A stretch of 64,000 nt of DNA from Ruminococcus flavefaciens (GTDB lineage: Bacteria > Bacillota > Clostridia > Oscillospirales > Ruminococcaceae). Positions 53,580 through 63,724 of the stretch are shown here, one piece after another. Position numbers and translations under genes: made by a program. The notes beneath the pieces are model-generated. The model had not been told where the DNA came from and did not search any database. It saw nothing but the letters and a program-made list of their open reading frames with translations. Location of the stretch: the NCBI GenBank assembly GCA_023667045.1, contig JAMPAU010000001.1, forward strand, positions 260,314 through 324,313. Direction: 5' to 3'. Positions within the stretch are counted from its first letter, which is position 1, and every line of letters begins with the position of its first letter.

Positions 53580-53868
53580 TCAACCGCAATCCCACTGACT
53601 TCAGAAAGTGAGTTAAGGCTGACTAAAGTAAAAATATTTACGATATAATCAAAAAGGGTTTTCAAAAGCTGTCCGTAAAACAGCAGTACCGTATGAACTA
53701 TGGAAAGGGTTTGCCTCATAAAAAACCCATAGCCTTGAAAACTGATGTCTGTAAAATGCAATCCTTTTTAGGTTGGACGGATTAAAGGAAGTCCATTGTC
53801 TTTAGATAATGGGTAGTTCACATCTGAAAAATTATCAGAAATTTTATATACTGGAGGAATATACAGAC
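53575..53868 (+). promoter_or_regulatory. Structured leader upstream of nusA, with a possible internal promoter
   Basis: No gene is seen in this region. TTTAGTCA (53575-53582) pairs with TGACTAAA (53620-53627). A TATAAT at 53644-53649 has only a weak -35. A three-way junction then fits well: P1 GTTTTCAA (53658-53665) with TTGAAAAC (53735-53742), P2 GCTGT (53668-53672) with ACAGC (53680-53684), P3 GGGTTT (53707-53712) with AAACCC (53723-53728), extended by CTAT/ATAG. Next, TGGAC (53774-53778) can pair with GTCCA (53791-53795), or CCATT (53793-53797) with AATGG (53808-53812), but not both. It may regulate nusA; no known family recognised. Confidence 0.6.
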
Positions 53869-55038
53869 ATGAGAATTAATAACGGCTTTTTTGACGCTCT
53901 TGAATCTCTCGGCGAGGAAAACAGCGTTGAAACAGAGCTTCTTATCGAAAAAGTAAAATCGGCTATGCTTAAGGCTGCCAGAAAGGCTTATCCCCACAGC
54001 GAAGAACGCATTAAGGTTGATATTGACCCCCTCACAAAGAAATTTGCAATGTATATAGAGCAGGAAATCATTGATGATTACCCTATCGACGAAAACGAAA
54101 TCAACATTGACGTTGCAAGAACTATCGACCCTAACGCATATATCGGCGGTAAGATTCTGAAAGAGATTGATATTTCAAAACTCGGCAGAATGGCTGCACT
54201 CTCCGCTAAACAGTCCATAAAGGGCGACCTTAGGGAAATAAACCGTGAGCAGATGCTCAACCGTTTTGAATCAAAGGAGCATGAATGCATTACTGCGAAA
54301 ATCTCACAGATTGATGCCGGCAGAGGCACTGTTACAGTTGATTACGAGGGTACAGAGCTTTATCTTTTCAAGAATGAACAGATACCCGGAGAAGTACTGG
54401 AAGAAGGCAAAATGATAAAGGTATATGTCACCAGTATTGTAGGAAAAACAAAAAAGCCTATCGTTAAAATCTCACGTACACATAAAGATTTGGTAAAGAG
54501 ACTTTTTGAGCAGGAAGTGCCGGAAATATATGACGGAACTGTTGAAGTAAAAGGAATCTCACGTGAGGCAGGTTCAAGAACAAAGATAGCTGTATGTTCA
54601 ACAGACAAGAACGTTGACGCAGTGGGTGCTTGTATCGGTACACAGCGTTCAAGAATAAATGCGGTTGTCAGCGAACTCAACAAGGAAAAGATTGATATTA
54701 TTCTCTGGAGCGAAGTGCCGGAGCAGTTCATATCAAAGGCACTTGCACCGGCTGAGGTTCTGAAGACAATTATTACATCTGAGGAAGAAAAGACCTGTAC
54801 TGTAATAGTACCAAATAATCAGCTTTCCCTTGCTATCGGTAACAAGGGTCAGAATGCCAAGCTCGCCGCCAAGCTGACAGGATATAAAATCGACATCAAA
54901 CCGCAGTTTGATACTGAAACAAACAAGGAAGCCCCCGAACTAAGTCCGGATTTTGTTGTTGCCAAGCCGTCAGCAAGTGAAGAAACTGAAAACACAGAAA
55001 AAGCAGAGCCAGAAAATAACGATCCGGCAGAGGAATAA
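53869..55038 (+). CDS. nusA: Transcription termination/antitermination factor NusA
   Basis: A 389-aa protein that binds RNA polymerase and nascent RNA. N-terminal polymerase-binding domain (1-125; FFDALESLGEENSVETELL), S1 domain (about 135-200), KH1 (about 230-300; GACIGTQRSRINAVVSEL) and KH2 (about 300-345; LAIGNKGQNAKLAAKLTGY), then an acidic tail. ATG 53869 follows CTGGAGG; the frame upstream from 53809 lies in the structured leader. rnpM follows after 3 bases. Confidence 0.96.
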   Translation: MRINNGFFDALESLGEENSVETELLIEKVKSAMLKAARKAYPHSEERIKVDIDPLTKKFAMYIEQEIIDDYPIDENEINIDVARTIDPNAYIGGKILKEIDISKLGRMAALSAKQSIKGDLREINREQMLNRFESKEHECITAKISQIDAGRGTVTVDYEGTELYLFKNEQIPGEVLEEGKMIKVYVTSIVGKTKKPIVKISRTHKDLVKRLFEQEVPEIYDGTVEVKGISREAGSRTKIAVCSTDKNVDAVGACIGTQRSRINAVVSELNKEKIDIILWSEVPEQFISKALAPAEVLKTIITSEEEKTCTVIVPNNQLSLAIGNKGQNAKLAAKLTGYKIDIKPQFDTETNKEAPELSPDFVVAKPSASEETENTEKAEPENNDPAEE

Positions 55039-55041
55039 GCT

Positions 55042-55311
55042 ATGAAACAAAAAAAAATTCCAATGAGAATGTGTCTCGGCTGTAACGAGATGAAGCCCAA
55101 AAAGGAGCTTATCCGTGTCGTAAAGTCTCCGGAGGGCGAAATAAGCCTTGACTTTACCGGTAAAAAATCCGGTCGTGGTGCATATATATGCCGTAATACC
55201 GAGTGTTTCGGAAAGGCAAGAAAGGCACGGCGTTTTGAAAAGGCTTTCTCATGCAGGATAGACGAAAGTATTTACGGGGTGATGGCTGATGAACTCGAAA
55301 AAAACAGCTAA
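55042..55311 (+). CDS. rnpM: RNase P modulator RnpM (YlxR, DUF448)
   Basis: An 89-aa basic protein with RMCLGCNEMKPKKELIRVV and KSGRGAYICRN, the YlxR motifs. YlxR is described as an RNase P modulator. Always between nusA and infB in Firmicutes. Overlaps ylxQ by 23 bases. Confidence 0.92.
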   Translation: MKQKKIPMRMCLGCNEMKPKKELIRVVKSPEGEISLDFTGKKSGRGAYICRNTECFGKARKARRFEKAFSCRIDESIYGVMADELEKNS

Positions 55312-55591
55312 TCTTCTTACCATATGTATCAAGGCAGGGAAGACCGTTAAAGGTTTTGACAGTGCCTGTGATACTGTAAAGAACGGCACGGCGTACTGTA
55401 TTCTCACTGCCTCTGACGCTTCTGAAAAAACCGTCAAGGAAATGGATTTCATATGCAGGAAGTATTCCGTCAAACTTATAAAAACGGAACTTTCAAAGGA
55501 AGATATGGGCAGACTGTGCGGAAAAGTCACGGCGGTAATAGCAGTATGCGACAAGGGATTTGCGGACGGCTTTATTAAAATTAATGCCTAA
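55289..55591 (+). CDS. L7Ae-family ribosome-associated protein YlxQ
   Basis: A 100-aa protein of the L7Ae/L30e kink-turn-binding type, with LLTICIKAGKTVKGFDSAC near the start and AYCILTASDASEKT. Its ATG is inside rnpM with GGGGTG upstream, so translation is coupled. Members bind kink-turn RNA; the cellular target is not known here. Confidence 0.9.
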   Translation: MNSKKTANLLTICIKAGKTVKGFDSACDTVKNGTAYCILTASDASEKTVKEMDFICRKYSVKLIKTELSKEDMGRLCGKVTAVIAVCDKGFADGFIKINA

Positions 55592-55675
55592 ATTTACATC
55601 ATATTCACCGATATACAAACAAAAGCCGTATTCTTTTTTGCGGTACGGCACAATTAAATGGAGGTATCTGAGCCT

Positions 55676-58195
55676 ATGACGAAAAAAATAAAAATCAGCG
55701 ACGCTTCAAAGGATTTTAACGTTTCCGTACAGGAAATTGTTGATTTCTTCGCAACTAAGGACAACAAGAAAAGAAATGCGTCAAGCAGTCTCAATGAGGC
55801 TGAAATGAACCTTTTACTTGAACACTATACCAAAAAGCATGAAGTAAAAAACTTCAACGAGTACTACCAGTCTAAGAATGACGAAAAGCCAGCTAAAAGA
55901 GACGATTCAAGGCAGGAAAAGAAAAATTCCGGCAGAAAAAATGACAAGACATCAAAGCAGTCTGCAACGCCTAAGAAAAACGAAAAGAAAGCTGAATCTC
56001 CTAAAAAGGAAACTCCTGCTCCTAAAAAGCAGGAGGAAAAGAAACAGGAAGTTGTTACAGAAACAAAACCTGTTGAAGTCGCTAAAACAGCCGAACAGCC
56101 TAAGCCTAAAACAAGCAGAAAAAATGACAAGCAGAAAACTCAGGCTAAGGCTCAGGATAGAGGAGAGCGTTCTAAGTTCAATGCCTCATTCAGTTCCGAG
56201 ACAGCACAGACTTCTACACAACGCAGAACTGTAGATACAAGAGGAAGCTATGTTGACCTCGATAAGTACAATGAGCGTTACGAACAGATAGCTCCCACAA
56301 ACAAGCACAAGAATGACAACTACTCATCAAAGAAACAGAAGATAAACCAGAAGTCTGCACAGCGTGCAAGACAGCAGTATTCCAAAAAGGAAACTGAAAC
56401 AGAAAAGCTCAAGAGACTTGAACTTGAAAGAGCAAGAAAACAGCAGTTAAAGGTACTCATTCCGGATAACATAACAGTCAGCGAACTTGCCATACGTCTT
56501 AAAGTAACCGCTACTGAGGTTATCAAAAAGCTTATGGGTCTTGGCATCATGGCTACAATAAATCAGGAGATTGATTTTGATACAGCCTCACTTGTTGCAG
56601 ATGAACTCGGTGCAAAGGTAGAAAAGGAAGTAATCGTTACCATTGAAGAACGTCTTATAGACGATAGCGACGACGATGACACAAACCTTGAAGAACGCTG
56701 TCCGGTTGTAGTGGTAATGGGACACGTTGACCACGGCAAGACCTCTATTCTTGACAGAATCAGAAACGCTCACGTTGCTGACGGTGAAGCTGGCGGTATC
56801 ACACAGCATATCGGTGCATATCAGGTTAAAGTAAACGGTCAGGACATCACATTCCTTGATACTCCCGGACATGAGGCTTTCACTTCTATGCGTGCAAGAG
56901 GTGCTAATATCACTGATATTGCCATTCTCGTTGTAGCTGCCGATGACGGTATCATGCCACAGACTGTAGAATCTATCAACCATGCAAAAGCCGCAGGCGT
57001 ATCACTGATAGTTGCTATAAACAAAATGGACAAAGAGGGTGCTAATCCCGACAGAATCAAGGAAGAACTCACAAAGTATGACATCGTATGCGAGGAATGG
57101 GGCGGTGACGTTATCTGTGTGCCTGTTTCTGCAAAGACCGGAGAGGGCATTGACGAACTTCTCGAAAACGTTCTGCTTGTTGCCGAAGTAAAGGAACTTA
57201 AAGCAAATCCGGACAGATTAGCAAAGGGTACTGTTATTGAGGCACGTCTTGATAAGGGCAGAGGTCCTATAGCTACACTTCTTGTACAGAACGGTACGTT
57301 AAAACAGGGCGACGTACTCATAGCCGGTACTGCTGTGGGACGTGTAAGAGTTATGACAAACCACAAGGGACGTACTGTAAAGTCTGCCGGACCGTCTGTG
57401 CCTGTTGAAATCACAGGTCTTGCAGAAGTGCCAAGTGCAGGCGATACATTCAATGCGGTAGAGGACGAGAGACTCGCCCGTGAACTCGTTGAGAAAAGAA
57501 AACATGAGGCTAAACAGGAACAGTTTAACGCATACAGAAAAGTCACGCTTGATAACCTTTTCAGTCAGATTGCAGAGGGCGAAATCAAGGAACTTCCGAT
57601 TATCGTAAAGGCAGATGTACAGGGTTCTGTTGAGGCGGTTAAACAGTCGCTTGAAAAACTCTCAAACAACGAGGTAAGAGTACGTGTTATTCACGGTGCT
57701 GTAGGTGCTGTAAAGGAAAGCGACGTTATGCTTGCCAACGCCTCAAACGCTATCATTGTAGGATTCAATGTAAGACCCGACCCTGTAGCCGCTGAAAACG
57801 CTGTCCGTGACGGTGTAGACATACGTCTGTACAGAATCATCTATGACGCTATCGAGGAAATCACCACTGCTATGAAGGGTATGCTTGCTCCTAAGTTCCG
57901 TGAGGTAGAGCTGGGACGTGCAGAAGTAAGACAGGTGTATAAGATTTCTAATGTCGGAATGGTTGCCGGAAGCTATGTCCTCAACGGCAAGATTGTAAGA
58001 GGATGTCAGATACGTATTGTGCGTGATGGTATTATTATTGCCGACGATAAAATAGCAGGTCTTAAACGTTTCAAGGACGACGCTAAGGAAGTTGCCGACG
58101 GATACGAGTGCGGTATAAGCCTTGACAAGTTCAGCGACGTTAAAGAGGGCGATATATTCGAGGCATATATGGTTGAGGAATACCGTGAGGACTGA
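55676..58195 (+). CDS. infB: Translation initiation factor IF-2
   Basis: An 839-aa GTPase that brings fMet-tRNA to the ribosome. Residues 1-55 form the first IF2_N domain; a long Lys/Gln/Glu-rich linker (about 55-250) and a second IF2_N (about 260-310) precede the G domain: [12 protein letters not shown] near residue 350, [19 protein letters not shown]. Domains II-IV follow. ATG 55676 (MTKKIKISD) is preferred; GGAGG lies 11 nt upstream, and the in-frame ATG at 55658 overlaps that site. A GCCGTA/TACGGC hairpin lies just upstream (about 55625-55650). Confidence 0.96.
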   Translation: MTKKIKISDASKDFNVSVQEIVDFFATKDNKKRNASSSLNEAEMNLLLEHYTKKHEVKNFNEYYQSKNDEKPAKRDDSRQEKKNSGRKNDKTSKQSATPKKNEKKAESPKKETPAPKKQEEKKQEVVTETKPVEVAKTAEQPKPKTSRKNDKQKTQAKAQDRGERSKFNASFSSETAQTSTQRRTVDTRGSYVDLDKYNERYEQIAPTNKHKNDNYSSKKQKINQKSAQRARQQYSKKETETEKLKRLELERARKQQLKVLIPDNITVSELAIRLKVTATEVIKKLMGLGIMATINQEIDFDTASLVADELGAKVEKEVIVTIEERLIDDSDDDDTNLEERCPVVVVMGHVDHGKTSILDRIRNAHVADGEAGGITQHIGAYQVKVNGQDITFLDTPGHEAFTSMRARGANITDIAILVVAADDGIMPQTVESINHAKAAGVSLIVAINKMDKEGANPDRIKEELTKYDIVCEEWGGDVICVPVSAKTGEGIDELLENVLLVAEVKELKANPDRLAKGTVIEARLDKGRGPIATLLVQNGTLKQGDVLIAGTAVGRVRVMTNHKGRTVKSAGPSVPVEITGLAEVPSAGDTFNAVEDERLARELVEKRKHEAKQEQFNAYRKVTLDNLFSQIAEGEIKELPIIVKADVQGSVEAVKQSLEKLSNNEVRVRVIHGAVGAVKESDVMLANASNAIIVGFNVRPDPVAAENAVRDGVDIRLYRIIYDAIEEITTAMKGMLAPKFREVELGRAEVRQVYKISNVGMVAGSYVLNGKIVRGCQIRIVRDGIIIADDKIAGLKRFKDDAKEVADGYECGISLDKFSDVKEGDIFEAYMVEEYRED

Positions 58196-58207
58196 TATAT
58201 AGATTTG

Positions 58208-58249
58208 TTTCAGAGCGTGTCCGCCTTATACGGTGGGTATGCTCTGAAT
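58208..58249 (+). other. Hairpin between infB and the next ORF
   Basis: TTCAGAGC pairs with GCTCTGAA, with an inner CCGCC/GGTGG stem. It has no T-run, so it is not an intrinsic terminator; it may mark mRNA processing or control the orphan gene. Confidence 0.55.
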
Positions 58250-58273
58250 AATCCTTGAAAGGACGGCGGATTT

Positions 58274-58699
58274 ATGGACAGTGCCAGAATGAGCAATGCG
58301 GATATGATTCAATACTGTGATGAAGCTCTCGCATGGGAAGATTTCGGTTTTGTTGACAGATATTTCTTTGAGTCCGTCAAAAAAATCCTGCTCGGCGAAT
58401 GCAGTGCCAGTGAAGAACCGGAAGAAGAAAATACCGGATTTACAGATATAAAACGCCCTGTTACTTCGGCAGAACTTGAACCCGAATATAAGGACTTTCC
58501 TGATGTATACTATAATGGTAAAGAAGAAGTCAGTCAGCATGAAAAAAGTGAAATTTCGGAAGAAGACGCTTTCAGTGACAGCATATTCAATGAGGGATTT
58601 TTTATTATATCTCCGGAGGGTAAAAAGTACAGAACTTCAGAACCGTCTGAAAAGTCCGGAAATAATAAAGATAATACAAGCTTTACAGTTAAAATCTGA
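58274..58699 (+). CDS. Acidic orphan protein inside the translation operon
   Basis: A 141-aa protein, pI strongly acidic, with no family I recognise. The first 40 residues are helical (MIQYCDEALAWEDFGFVDRYFFESVKK); the rest is Glu/Ser/Pro-rich and probably disordered, ending in a small segment FFIISPEGKKYRTSE. GAAAGGA precedes ATG 58274, and rbfA follows 18 bases after its stop. Its position between infB and rbfA is not standard in Firmicutes. Confidence 0.68.
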   Translation: MDSARMSNADMIQYCDEALAWEDFGFVDRYFFESVKKILLGECSASEEPEEENTGFTDIKRPVTSAELEPEYKDFPDVYYNGKEEVSQHEKSEISEEDAFSDSIFNEGFFIISPEGKKYRTSEPSEKSGNNKDNTSFTVKI

Positions 58700-58717
58700 T
58701 TTACAGAAAGGATTACA

Positions 58718-59059
58718 ATGGCAAATTTTAAAAACAGCCGTATGGCAGAAGATATAAAAAGAGAAATGACAGCTATTCTTAGGGAACTCAAAGACCCGCG
58801 CATAGACAAGATGCTTACTATCGTAAGGGCTGACCTTTCGGGCGATATGTCTGTATGCAAGATATATGTATCGAGTTTTGAGGGAATAGAAAGAACAAAG
58901 GAATCAGTAAAGGGGCTTACAAGTGCCTGTGGATTTATAAGACGTGAACTTTTTCACCGTCTGAAAATGCGTAAATCGCCGGAACTTACTTTCATAGCTG
59001 ATAATTCCATTGAAAGAAGTGCGGAGATAAGCAAAAAATTAAACGATTTACTCAGTTGA
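58718..59059 (+). CDS. rbfA: Ribosome-binding factor A
   Basis: A 113-aa KH-like protein for 16S rRNA 5'-end maturation and cold adaptation. Typical segments are EDIKREMTAILRELKDPRI, DLSGDMSVCKIYVS and SPELTFIADNSIERSAEI. AGAAAGGA precedes the ATG. Confidence 0.95.
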   Translation: MANFKNSRMAEDIKREMTAILRELKDPRIDKMLTIVRADLSGDMSVCKIYVSSFEGIERTKESVKGLTSACGFIRRELFHRLKMRKSPELTFIADNSIERSAEISKKLNDLLS

Positions 59060-59089
59060 TAAAAAAATAAAGACAAGAGGTGTATTTTT

Positions 59090-60040
59090 ATGTATATAGG
59101 TTTCAGTGAGGCGGAAACTTTCCTCCGCAACTGCAAAGACGCTGTTATAATCACTCACCGCAATCCCGACGGCGACTGTGTGGGTGCTGGCTTTGCAATG
59201 AAAGAAATTCTCGCACAGCTCGGCATTCGTAGCCGTGTGGTTTGCCATGACGTTTTCCCGAAAAGATATGATTTTCTTACGGAATCCGGAGCAGGTGAGG
59301 ACTTTGAACCGCAGACGGTAATCGCTGTTGATATTGCAGACCCTAAGCTCATGGGTAAGTATCAGGAGATTTACGGCGATAAGGTACAGTTATGTATAGA
59401 CCACCATGTTTCAAATAAAAACTATGCCGAAAAAACTCTTTTAAGGGCAGAGGCTGCCGCCGCCTGTGAAGTTATATATGACCTCGCAAAATTTATGGGT
59501 CTTAAGATAACTGAACACTGTGCTAAATGCCTTTATACAGGAATTTCGACGGATTCGGGCTGTTTCAAGTTTGCCTGTACAAATCCGCATACCCATGAAG
59601 TCGCCGGTGAAATCATGCGTGAATACAGCAGTATTGACTTTGCAAGGATAAACCGCTATATGTTTGATGTCAAGTCTGTGGGACGTGTAAAGCTTGAAAG
59701 CAAGCTGAACGAAATAGTTGAAACCTACCTTGACGGAAAATTATTTATCATTGCGGTAACAAGGGAAATGATGTCTGAACTCGGCTTGAAAGATGAGGAA
59801 CTGGAGGGTTTTGCACCTCTTACAATCCAGTATGAATCCGCTGAAGTGGGTATTTTTATACGTCAGCGTATGGACGACTATAAATGTTCATTCCGTTCAG
59901 CAGACAAGGTGAATGTTTTTGAAATATGCGAAACTCTCGGCGGCGGCGGTCATGCTAAGGCTGCCGGCTGTAATCTCTATGGAGACCTTGACGATATAAA
60001 GAAACAGCTTATTGAGGCTGTAGAAAAGGCACTGTCATGA
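59090..60040 (+). CDS. nrnA: DHH-family oligoribonuclease/pAp phosphatase (NrnA-like)
   Basis: A 316-aa DHH/DHHA1 phosphoesterase: THRNPDGDCVGAG near residue 24, VIAVDIADP, the IDHHVSN signature near 104, and DHHA1 GGGGHAKAAGCN near 285. It degrades nanoRNA and pAp in Firmicutes. Operon position between rbfA and truB is usual. Its stop overlaps the truB start as ATGA. Confidence 0.93.
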   Translation: MYIGFSEAETFLRNCKDAVIITHRNPDGDCVGAGFAMKEILAQLGIRSRVVCHDVFPKRYDFLTESGAGEDFEPQTVIAVDIADPKLMGKYQEIYGDKVQLCIDHHVSNKNYAEKTLLRAEAAAACEVIYDLAKFMGLKITEHCAKCLYTGISTDSGCFKFACTNPHTHEVAGEIMREYSSIDFARINRYMFDVKSVGRVKLESKLNEIVETYLDGKLFIIAVTREMMSELGLKDEELEGFAPLTIQYESAEVGIFIRQRMDDYKCSFRSADKVNVFEICETLGGGGHAKAAGCNLYGDLDDIKKQLIEAVEKALS

Positions 60041-60930
60041 ACGGTATACTATGCATAAACAAACCACAGGATTTCACATCATTTGATGTTGTGGCAAAAC
60101 TGAGAGGTATTCTCGGCATGAGACGTTTAGGTCATGCCGGAACTCTCGACCCTATGGCTACCGGAGTGCTTCCGGTATTTGTCGGAACTGCCACAAAGGC
60201 TTGCGACATCATGCCCGACAACTCAAAAAGCTATCTCGCCGGATTCCGTCTCGGACAAACCACAGATACACAGGACATAACCGGAAAAATTCTGACTACT
60301 TCCGGCAAGTCCGTAAGCTATGATGATATATGTGCTGTACTGCCGGATTTCATGGGAAAAATCATGCAGTTACCGCCTATGTACTCCGCTGTGCAGGTTA
60401 ACGGCAAGCGTCTTTACGACCTCGCACGGCAGGGCATAGAAGTAGAACGTCAGCCACGTGAAATAGAGGTGGAAAGTATTAACCTTGTCGGCTATGATAA
60501 GGAAACCCATGAGGGAAATATTTCTATAGCGTGCGGTAAGGGAACATATATACGCACAATAATAAACGATATAGGCGAAAAACTGGGTTGCGGAGGTATT
60601 ATGACTTCTCTTGTCAGAACGTCCGCAAGCGGTTTTACTCTTGACGACTGTTACACTTTTGAGCAGGTACAGCAGGCACGTGACGAAAATAATCTTGAAA
60701 GTCTGATACTTCCGGTTGAAAGAGTTTTTGAATCGCTCCCGAAACTCCGCCTTAACGAACACCAGACGAGAATGTACAGAAACGGCGTAAAGCTTGACCT
60801 GTCAAGAATCCACAATATCAAAAACAACTGCGATTTATATTCTGTCTATGGATTTGACGGGGCTTTTATCGGTACGGCGGTTGCTGACTTTGATAACGGC
60901 ATACTCCGTGTCGGAAAGAATCTTGTGTGA
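60037..60930 (+). CDS. truB: tRNA pseudouridine-55 synthase
   Basis: A 297-aa enzyme that makes pseudouridine 55 in the T-loop. INKPQDFTSFDVVAKLR at the start, catalytic Asp in HAGTLDPMATGVLPV near residue 39, and the C-terminal PUA-like end. Coupled to nrnA by overlap. Confidence 0.95.
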   Translation: MNGILCINKPQDFTSFDVVAKLRGILGMRRLGHAGTLDPMATGVLPVFVGTATKACDIMPDNSKSYLAGFRLGQTTDTQDITGKILTTSGKSVSYDDICAVLPDFMGKIMQLPPMYSAVQVNGKRLYDLARQGIEVERQPREIEVESINLVGYDKETHEGNISIACGKGTYIRTIINDIGEKLGCGGIMTSLVRTSASGFTLDDCYTFEQVQQARDENNLESLILPVERVFESLPKLRLNEHQTRMYRNGVKLDLSRIHNIKNNCDLYSVYGFDGAFIGTAVADFDNGILRVGKNLV

Positions 60931-60939
60931 GGTGATACA

Positions 60940-61827
60940 ATGGAAAGTAAAAAATGTGCTGTAGCACTGGGACTTTTTGACGGCGTACATCTCGGACACC
61001 GTGCCGTGCTTGACCTTGCACTTGCACAAAAAGCAAACGGTCTGCAACCAGCTGTATTTACGTTCAGTCCGTCGGCGGTACTCCATAAATCAAGCGGTAA
61101 GGACGGCTATATATACGACTGTAAGAATAAATATGATATTCTTGAAAAACTCGGTTTTTCGGGCGATGATATTCATTTAGTGGACTTTGAAGATGTCTGT
61201 GGACTTTCCGGCAAAGAGTTTGCGGAAAATATTCTTGTGAAAAAAATGAATGCGGAAACGGTCTGCTGTGGAAATGATTTCAGATTCGGGAAAAATGCGT
61301 CATGCGGAGTTGAGGAGTTAAGAAAGTTCGGAGAGATTTATGGCTTTTCGGTACAAATAGCCGAGCCGGTAAAAATCAATGATACTATCGTATCTTCCGG
61401 TGAAATCCGTCGTTGCCTTGTAAACGGCGAAATCGAAAAGGCAAATACTCTTTTAGGTAAACCTTACAGAATGTACGGTTGTGTTGTTCACGGAAACGAA
61501 ATTGGCAGGACGATAAACTTTCCGACAATAAACCAGAATTATTCCGAAGGACAGCTTATACTTAAACACGGCGTATATTTTACAGAAACATATATAGACG
61601 ATATAAAATATAAGTCTATAACAAATATAGGAGTAAAGCCTACTATTGCCGGAAAACGTACACCCCTTGCTGAAACTCATGTACTTGACTTTTCGGGCGA
61701 TATTTACGGCAGATATGTTGAAGTAGAGTTCTATAAATTTATCCGTCCCGAAATGAAATTCTCGTCCGTTGACGAACTCAGAGAACAGATTTCAAGGGAT
61801 ATAGCCGAAGTGCGTTCCCTTATCTGA
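60940..61827 (+). CDS. ribF: Bifunctional riboflavin kinase/FAD synthetase
   Basis: A 295-aa enzyme making FMN and FAD. The N-terminal nucleotidyltransferase has GLFDGVHLGHRAVLDLA near residue 12, and the ISSGEIR-like VSSGEIRRCL near 150; the C-terminal kinase has GNEIGRTINFPTIN near 185. GAGGTG precedes ATG 60940. Last gene of the operon. 61828-61939 is AT-rich and contains no clear terminator. Confidence 0.95.
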   Translation: MESKKCAVALGLFDGVHLGHRAVLDLALAQKANGLQPAVFTFSPSAVLHKSSGKDGYIYDCKNKYDILEKLGFSGDDIHLVDFEDVCGLSGKEFAENILVKKMNAETVCCGNDFRFGKNASCGVEELRKFGEIYGFSVQIAEPVKINDTIVSSGEIRRCLVNGEIEKANTLLGKPYRMYGCVVHGNEIGRTINFPTINQNYSEGQLILKHGVYFTETYIDDIKYKSITNIGVKPTIAGKRTPLAETHVLDFSGDIYGRYVEVEFYKFIRPEMKFSSVDELREQISRDIAEVRSLI

Positions 61828-61939
61828 TATGCCGGAAAGATTAATTTAATATTCGCAGTACTTTCACGGCACTATCACAAAAAAATATTATTATTGTAAT
61901 GTATGAAAATAACAATAACTGTTTCAGGGAGGGAACTTA

Positions 61940-62995
61940 ATGATTGAGGTTAAAAATCTCAGCAAGAAATACGGCGACAAACAAGCCGTGAAAAACATAA
62001 GCTTCAAAGTGGAGCAGGGCGAGATACTGGGCTTTTTAGGTCCTAACGGTGCAGGAAAGTCAACTACTATGAATATGCTCACCGGCTATATTTCGTCTAC
62101 TTCCGGACAGATACTTGTAAACGGCGTTGACATCTTTGAAGACCCGAAGAAAGCAAAGTCGTTTATAGGCTATCTGCCGGAAATTCCGCCTCTTTACATT
62201 GATATGACTATTGAGGCGTATCTTAATTTCGTCTATGATTTGAAAAAATGCAAACTTCCACGTAAGGCACATCTTAAAGATGTCTGTGACCTGTGTAAGA
62301 TTACAGACGTTAAAAACCGTATAATAAAGAATCTCTCAAAGGGCTACCGACAGAGAGTAGGTCTCGCACAGGCTCTTATAAATAATCCTCCGGTGCTTAT
62401 TCTGGACGAGCCAACGGTTGGTCTTGACCCCAACCAGATTATAGAAATCAGAACTCTTATCAAAAAACTCGGCAAGAAACATACAGTCATACTTTCTTCT
62501 CATATACTTCCGGAAATTCAAGCTGTATGCGACAGGATAATCATTATCAACAAGGGCGAGGTAGCCGCTGACGGTACAGCCGACGAAATCGCTAAACAGC
62601 TTACCAATGAACACAAAATGACGCTCCGCATTGAAGGCACTACAAAAACAGTCGCCGACAAGGACGAAATAGTACAGGCTATCAAGTCGCTTAAGGGCAT
62701 AAAATACGTCCGTGCCGATATGGAGCGTGAAAGAGGAATCTATGATTACGACGTTGAGGCAGACGAATCAACCGATATACGCCGTTCTCTTAATGACCTC
62801 TGCCGTAAGAAAGGCTGGAATATACTTATGTTGCAGTTATCTGACCTTACTCTTGAAGATATATTCCTTAAAATCACTATGGGCGAAAACGACATAAAAC
62901 TTGAACCAAACGAAAGACCACGCATTAATATACAGTTTGAAGAAAGTTCAGCAGAAGATGATGACGACGAACAGGAAAACGGAGGTAATGAATAA
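61940..62995 (+). CDS. ABC transporter ATPase, GldA-like
   Basis: A 351-aa protein: Walker A FLGPNGAGKSTTMNML near residue 36, ABC signature LSKGYRQRVGLAQAL near 133, Walker B PVLILDEPTVGLDPNQ near 150, and a C-terminal regulatory region of about 120 residues ending in an acidic tail. With the next two genes it matches the Gld-type ABC module, widespread in non-gliding bacteria with unknown cargo. AGGGAGG precedes the ATG. The stop overlaps the permease start by one base. Confidence 0.9.
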   Translation: MIEVKNLSKKYGDKQAVKNISFKVEQGEILGFLGPNGAGKSTTMNMLTGYISSTSGQILVNGVDIFEDPKKAKSFIGYLPEIPPLYIDMTIEAYLNFVYDLKKCKLPRKAHLKDVCDLCKITDVKNRIIKNLSKGYRQRVGLAQALINNPPVLILDEPTVGLDPNQIIEIRTLIKKLGKKHTVILSSHILPEIQAVCDRIIIINKGEVAADGTADEIAKQLTNEHKMTLRIEGTTKTVADKDEIVQAIKSLKGIKYVRADMERERGIYDYDVEADESTDIRRSLNDLCRKKGWNILMLQLSDLTLEDIFLKITMGENDIKLEPNERPRINIQFEESSAEDDDDEQENGGNE

Positions 62996-63699
62996 TGGGT
63001 GCAATTTACAGGCGTGAAGTAGGTGCTTTTTTCACATCGGGAGTAGCCTACGTATTTCTTTCTGTATTCTATCTGCTTTCGGGATATTTCTTCTATGCCG
63101 GCGTAATAGGTTCGGGCAGGACGGACACTTCACCGATGTTCAGCAGTATGTTTATAATAATACTTTTTCTGATACCTATTCTTACCATGAGACTTCTCAG
63201 TGAGGAAAAGAAAAACAAGACCGACCAGGGTCTGCTGACTGCTCCGGTAGGTCTGTGGGATATAGTTTTAGGAAAGTATTTCGCCGCACTTACACTTTTT
63301 ATAATAGCTGAAAGTGTTGTATTTATCTATGCCGGAATACTTGCATATCTCGGCGACGTTGTATGGACTACACTTTTCGGAAACTATTTCGCCATGCTGT
63401 TTTTAGGTTCGGCATTTATAGCAGTAGGACTTTTCATATCGTCGCTTACTGAAAACCAGATGGCGTCGGCTGTTGCCAGTATGCTTGCATTGTTTGTGCT
63501 TTATCTTTTTGATTCATTCGCTGCCAATATCTCCAACGAGTATATAAGCAAGGCTATTATTTCGCTTTCATTCTATTCAAGATATATTGAGTTCACACAA
63601 GGCATTTTCAGTCTTCCGAGCGTTGTATTTTTCCTCAGTGTTGCATTTCTTTTCAATTTCTTCACTGTAAGGGTTCTCGACAAGAGACGCTGGGGTTAA
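62995..63699 (+). CDS. ABC transporter permease, GldF-like
   Basis: A 234-aa protein with about six transmembrane helices, starting GAIYRREVGAFFTSGVAYV and including LTMRLLSEEKKNKTDQGLLTAPV after the second helix, as in GldF/ABC-2 permeases. It pairs with the preceding ATPase. Confidence 0.88.
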   Translation: MGAIYRREVGAFFTSGVAYVFLSVFYLLSGYFFYAGVIGSGRTDTSPMFSSMFIIILFLIPILTMRLLSEEKKNKTDQGLLTAPVGLWDIVLGKYFAALTLFIIAESVVFIYAGILAYLGDVVWTTLFGNYFAMLFLGSAFIAVGLFISSLTENQMASAVASMLALFVLYLFDSFAANISNEYISKAIISLSFYSRYIEFTQGIFSLPSVVFFLSVAFLFNFFTVRVLDKRRWG

Positions 63700-63724
63700 T
63701 TCACGGAAAGGAAGGTATTTTCAG

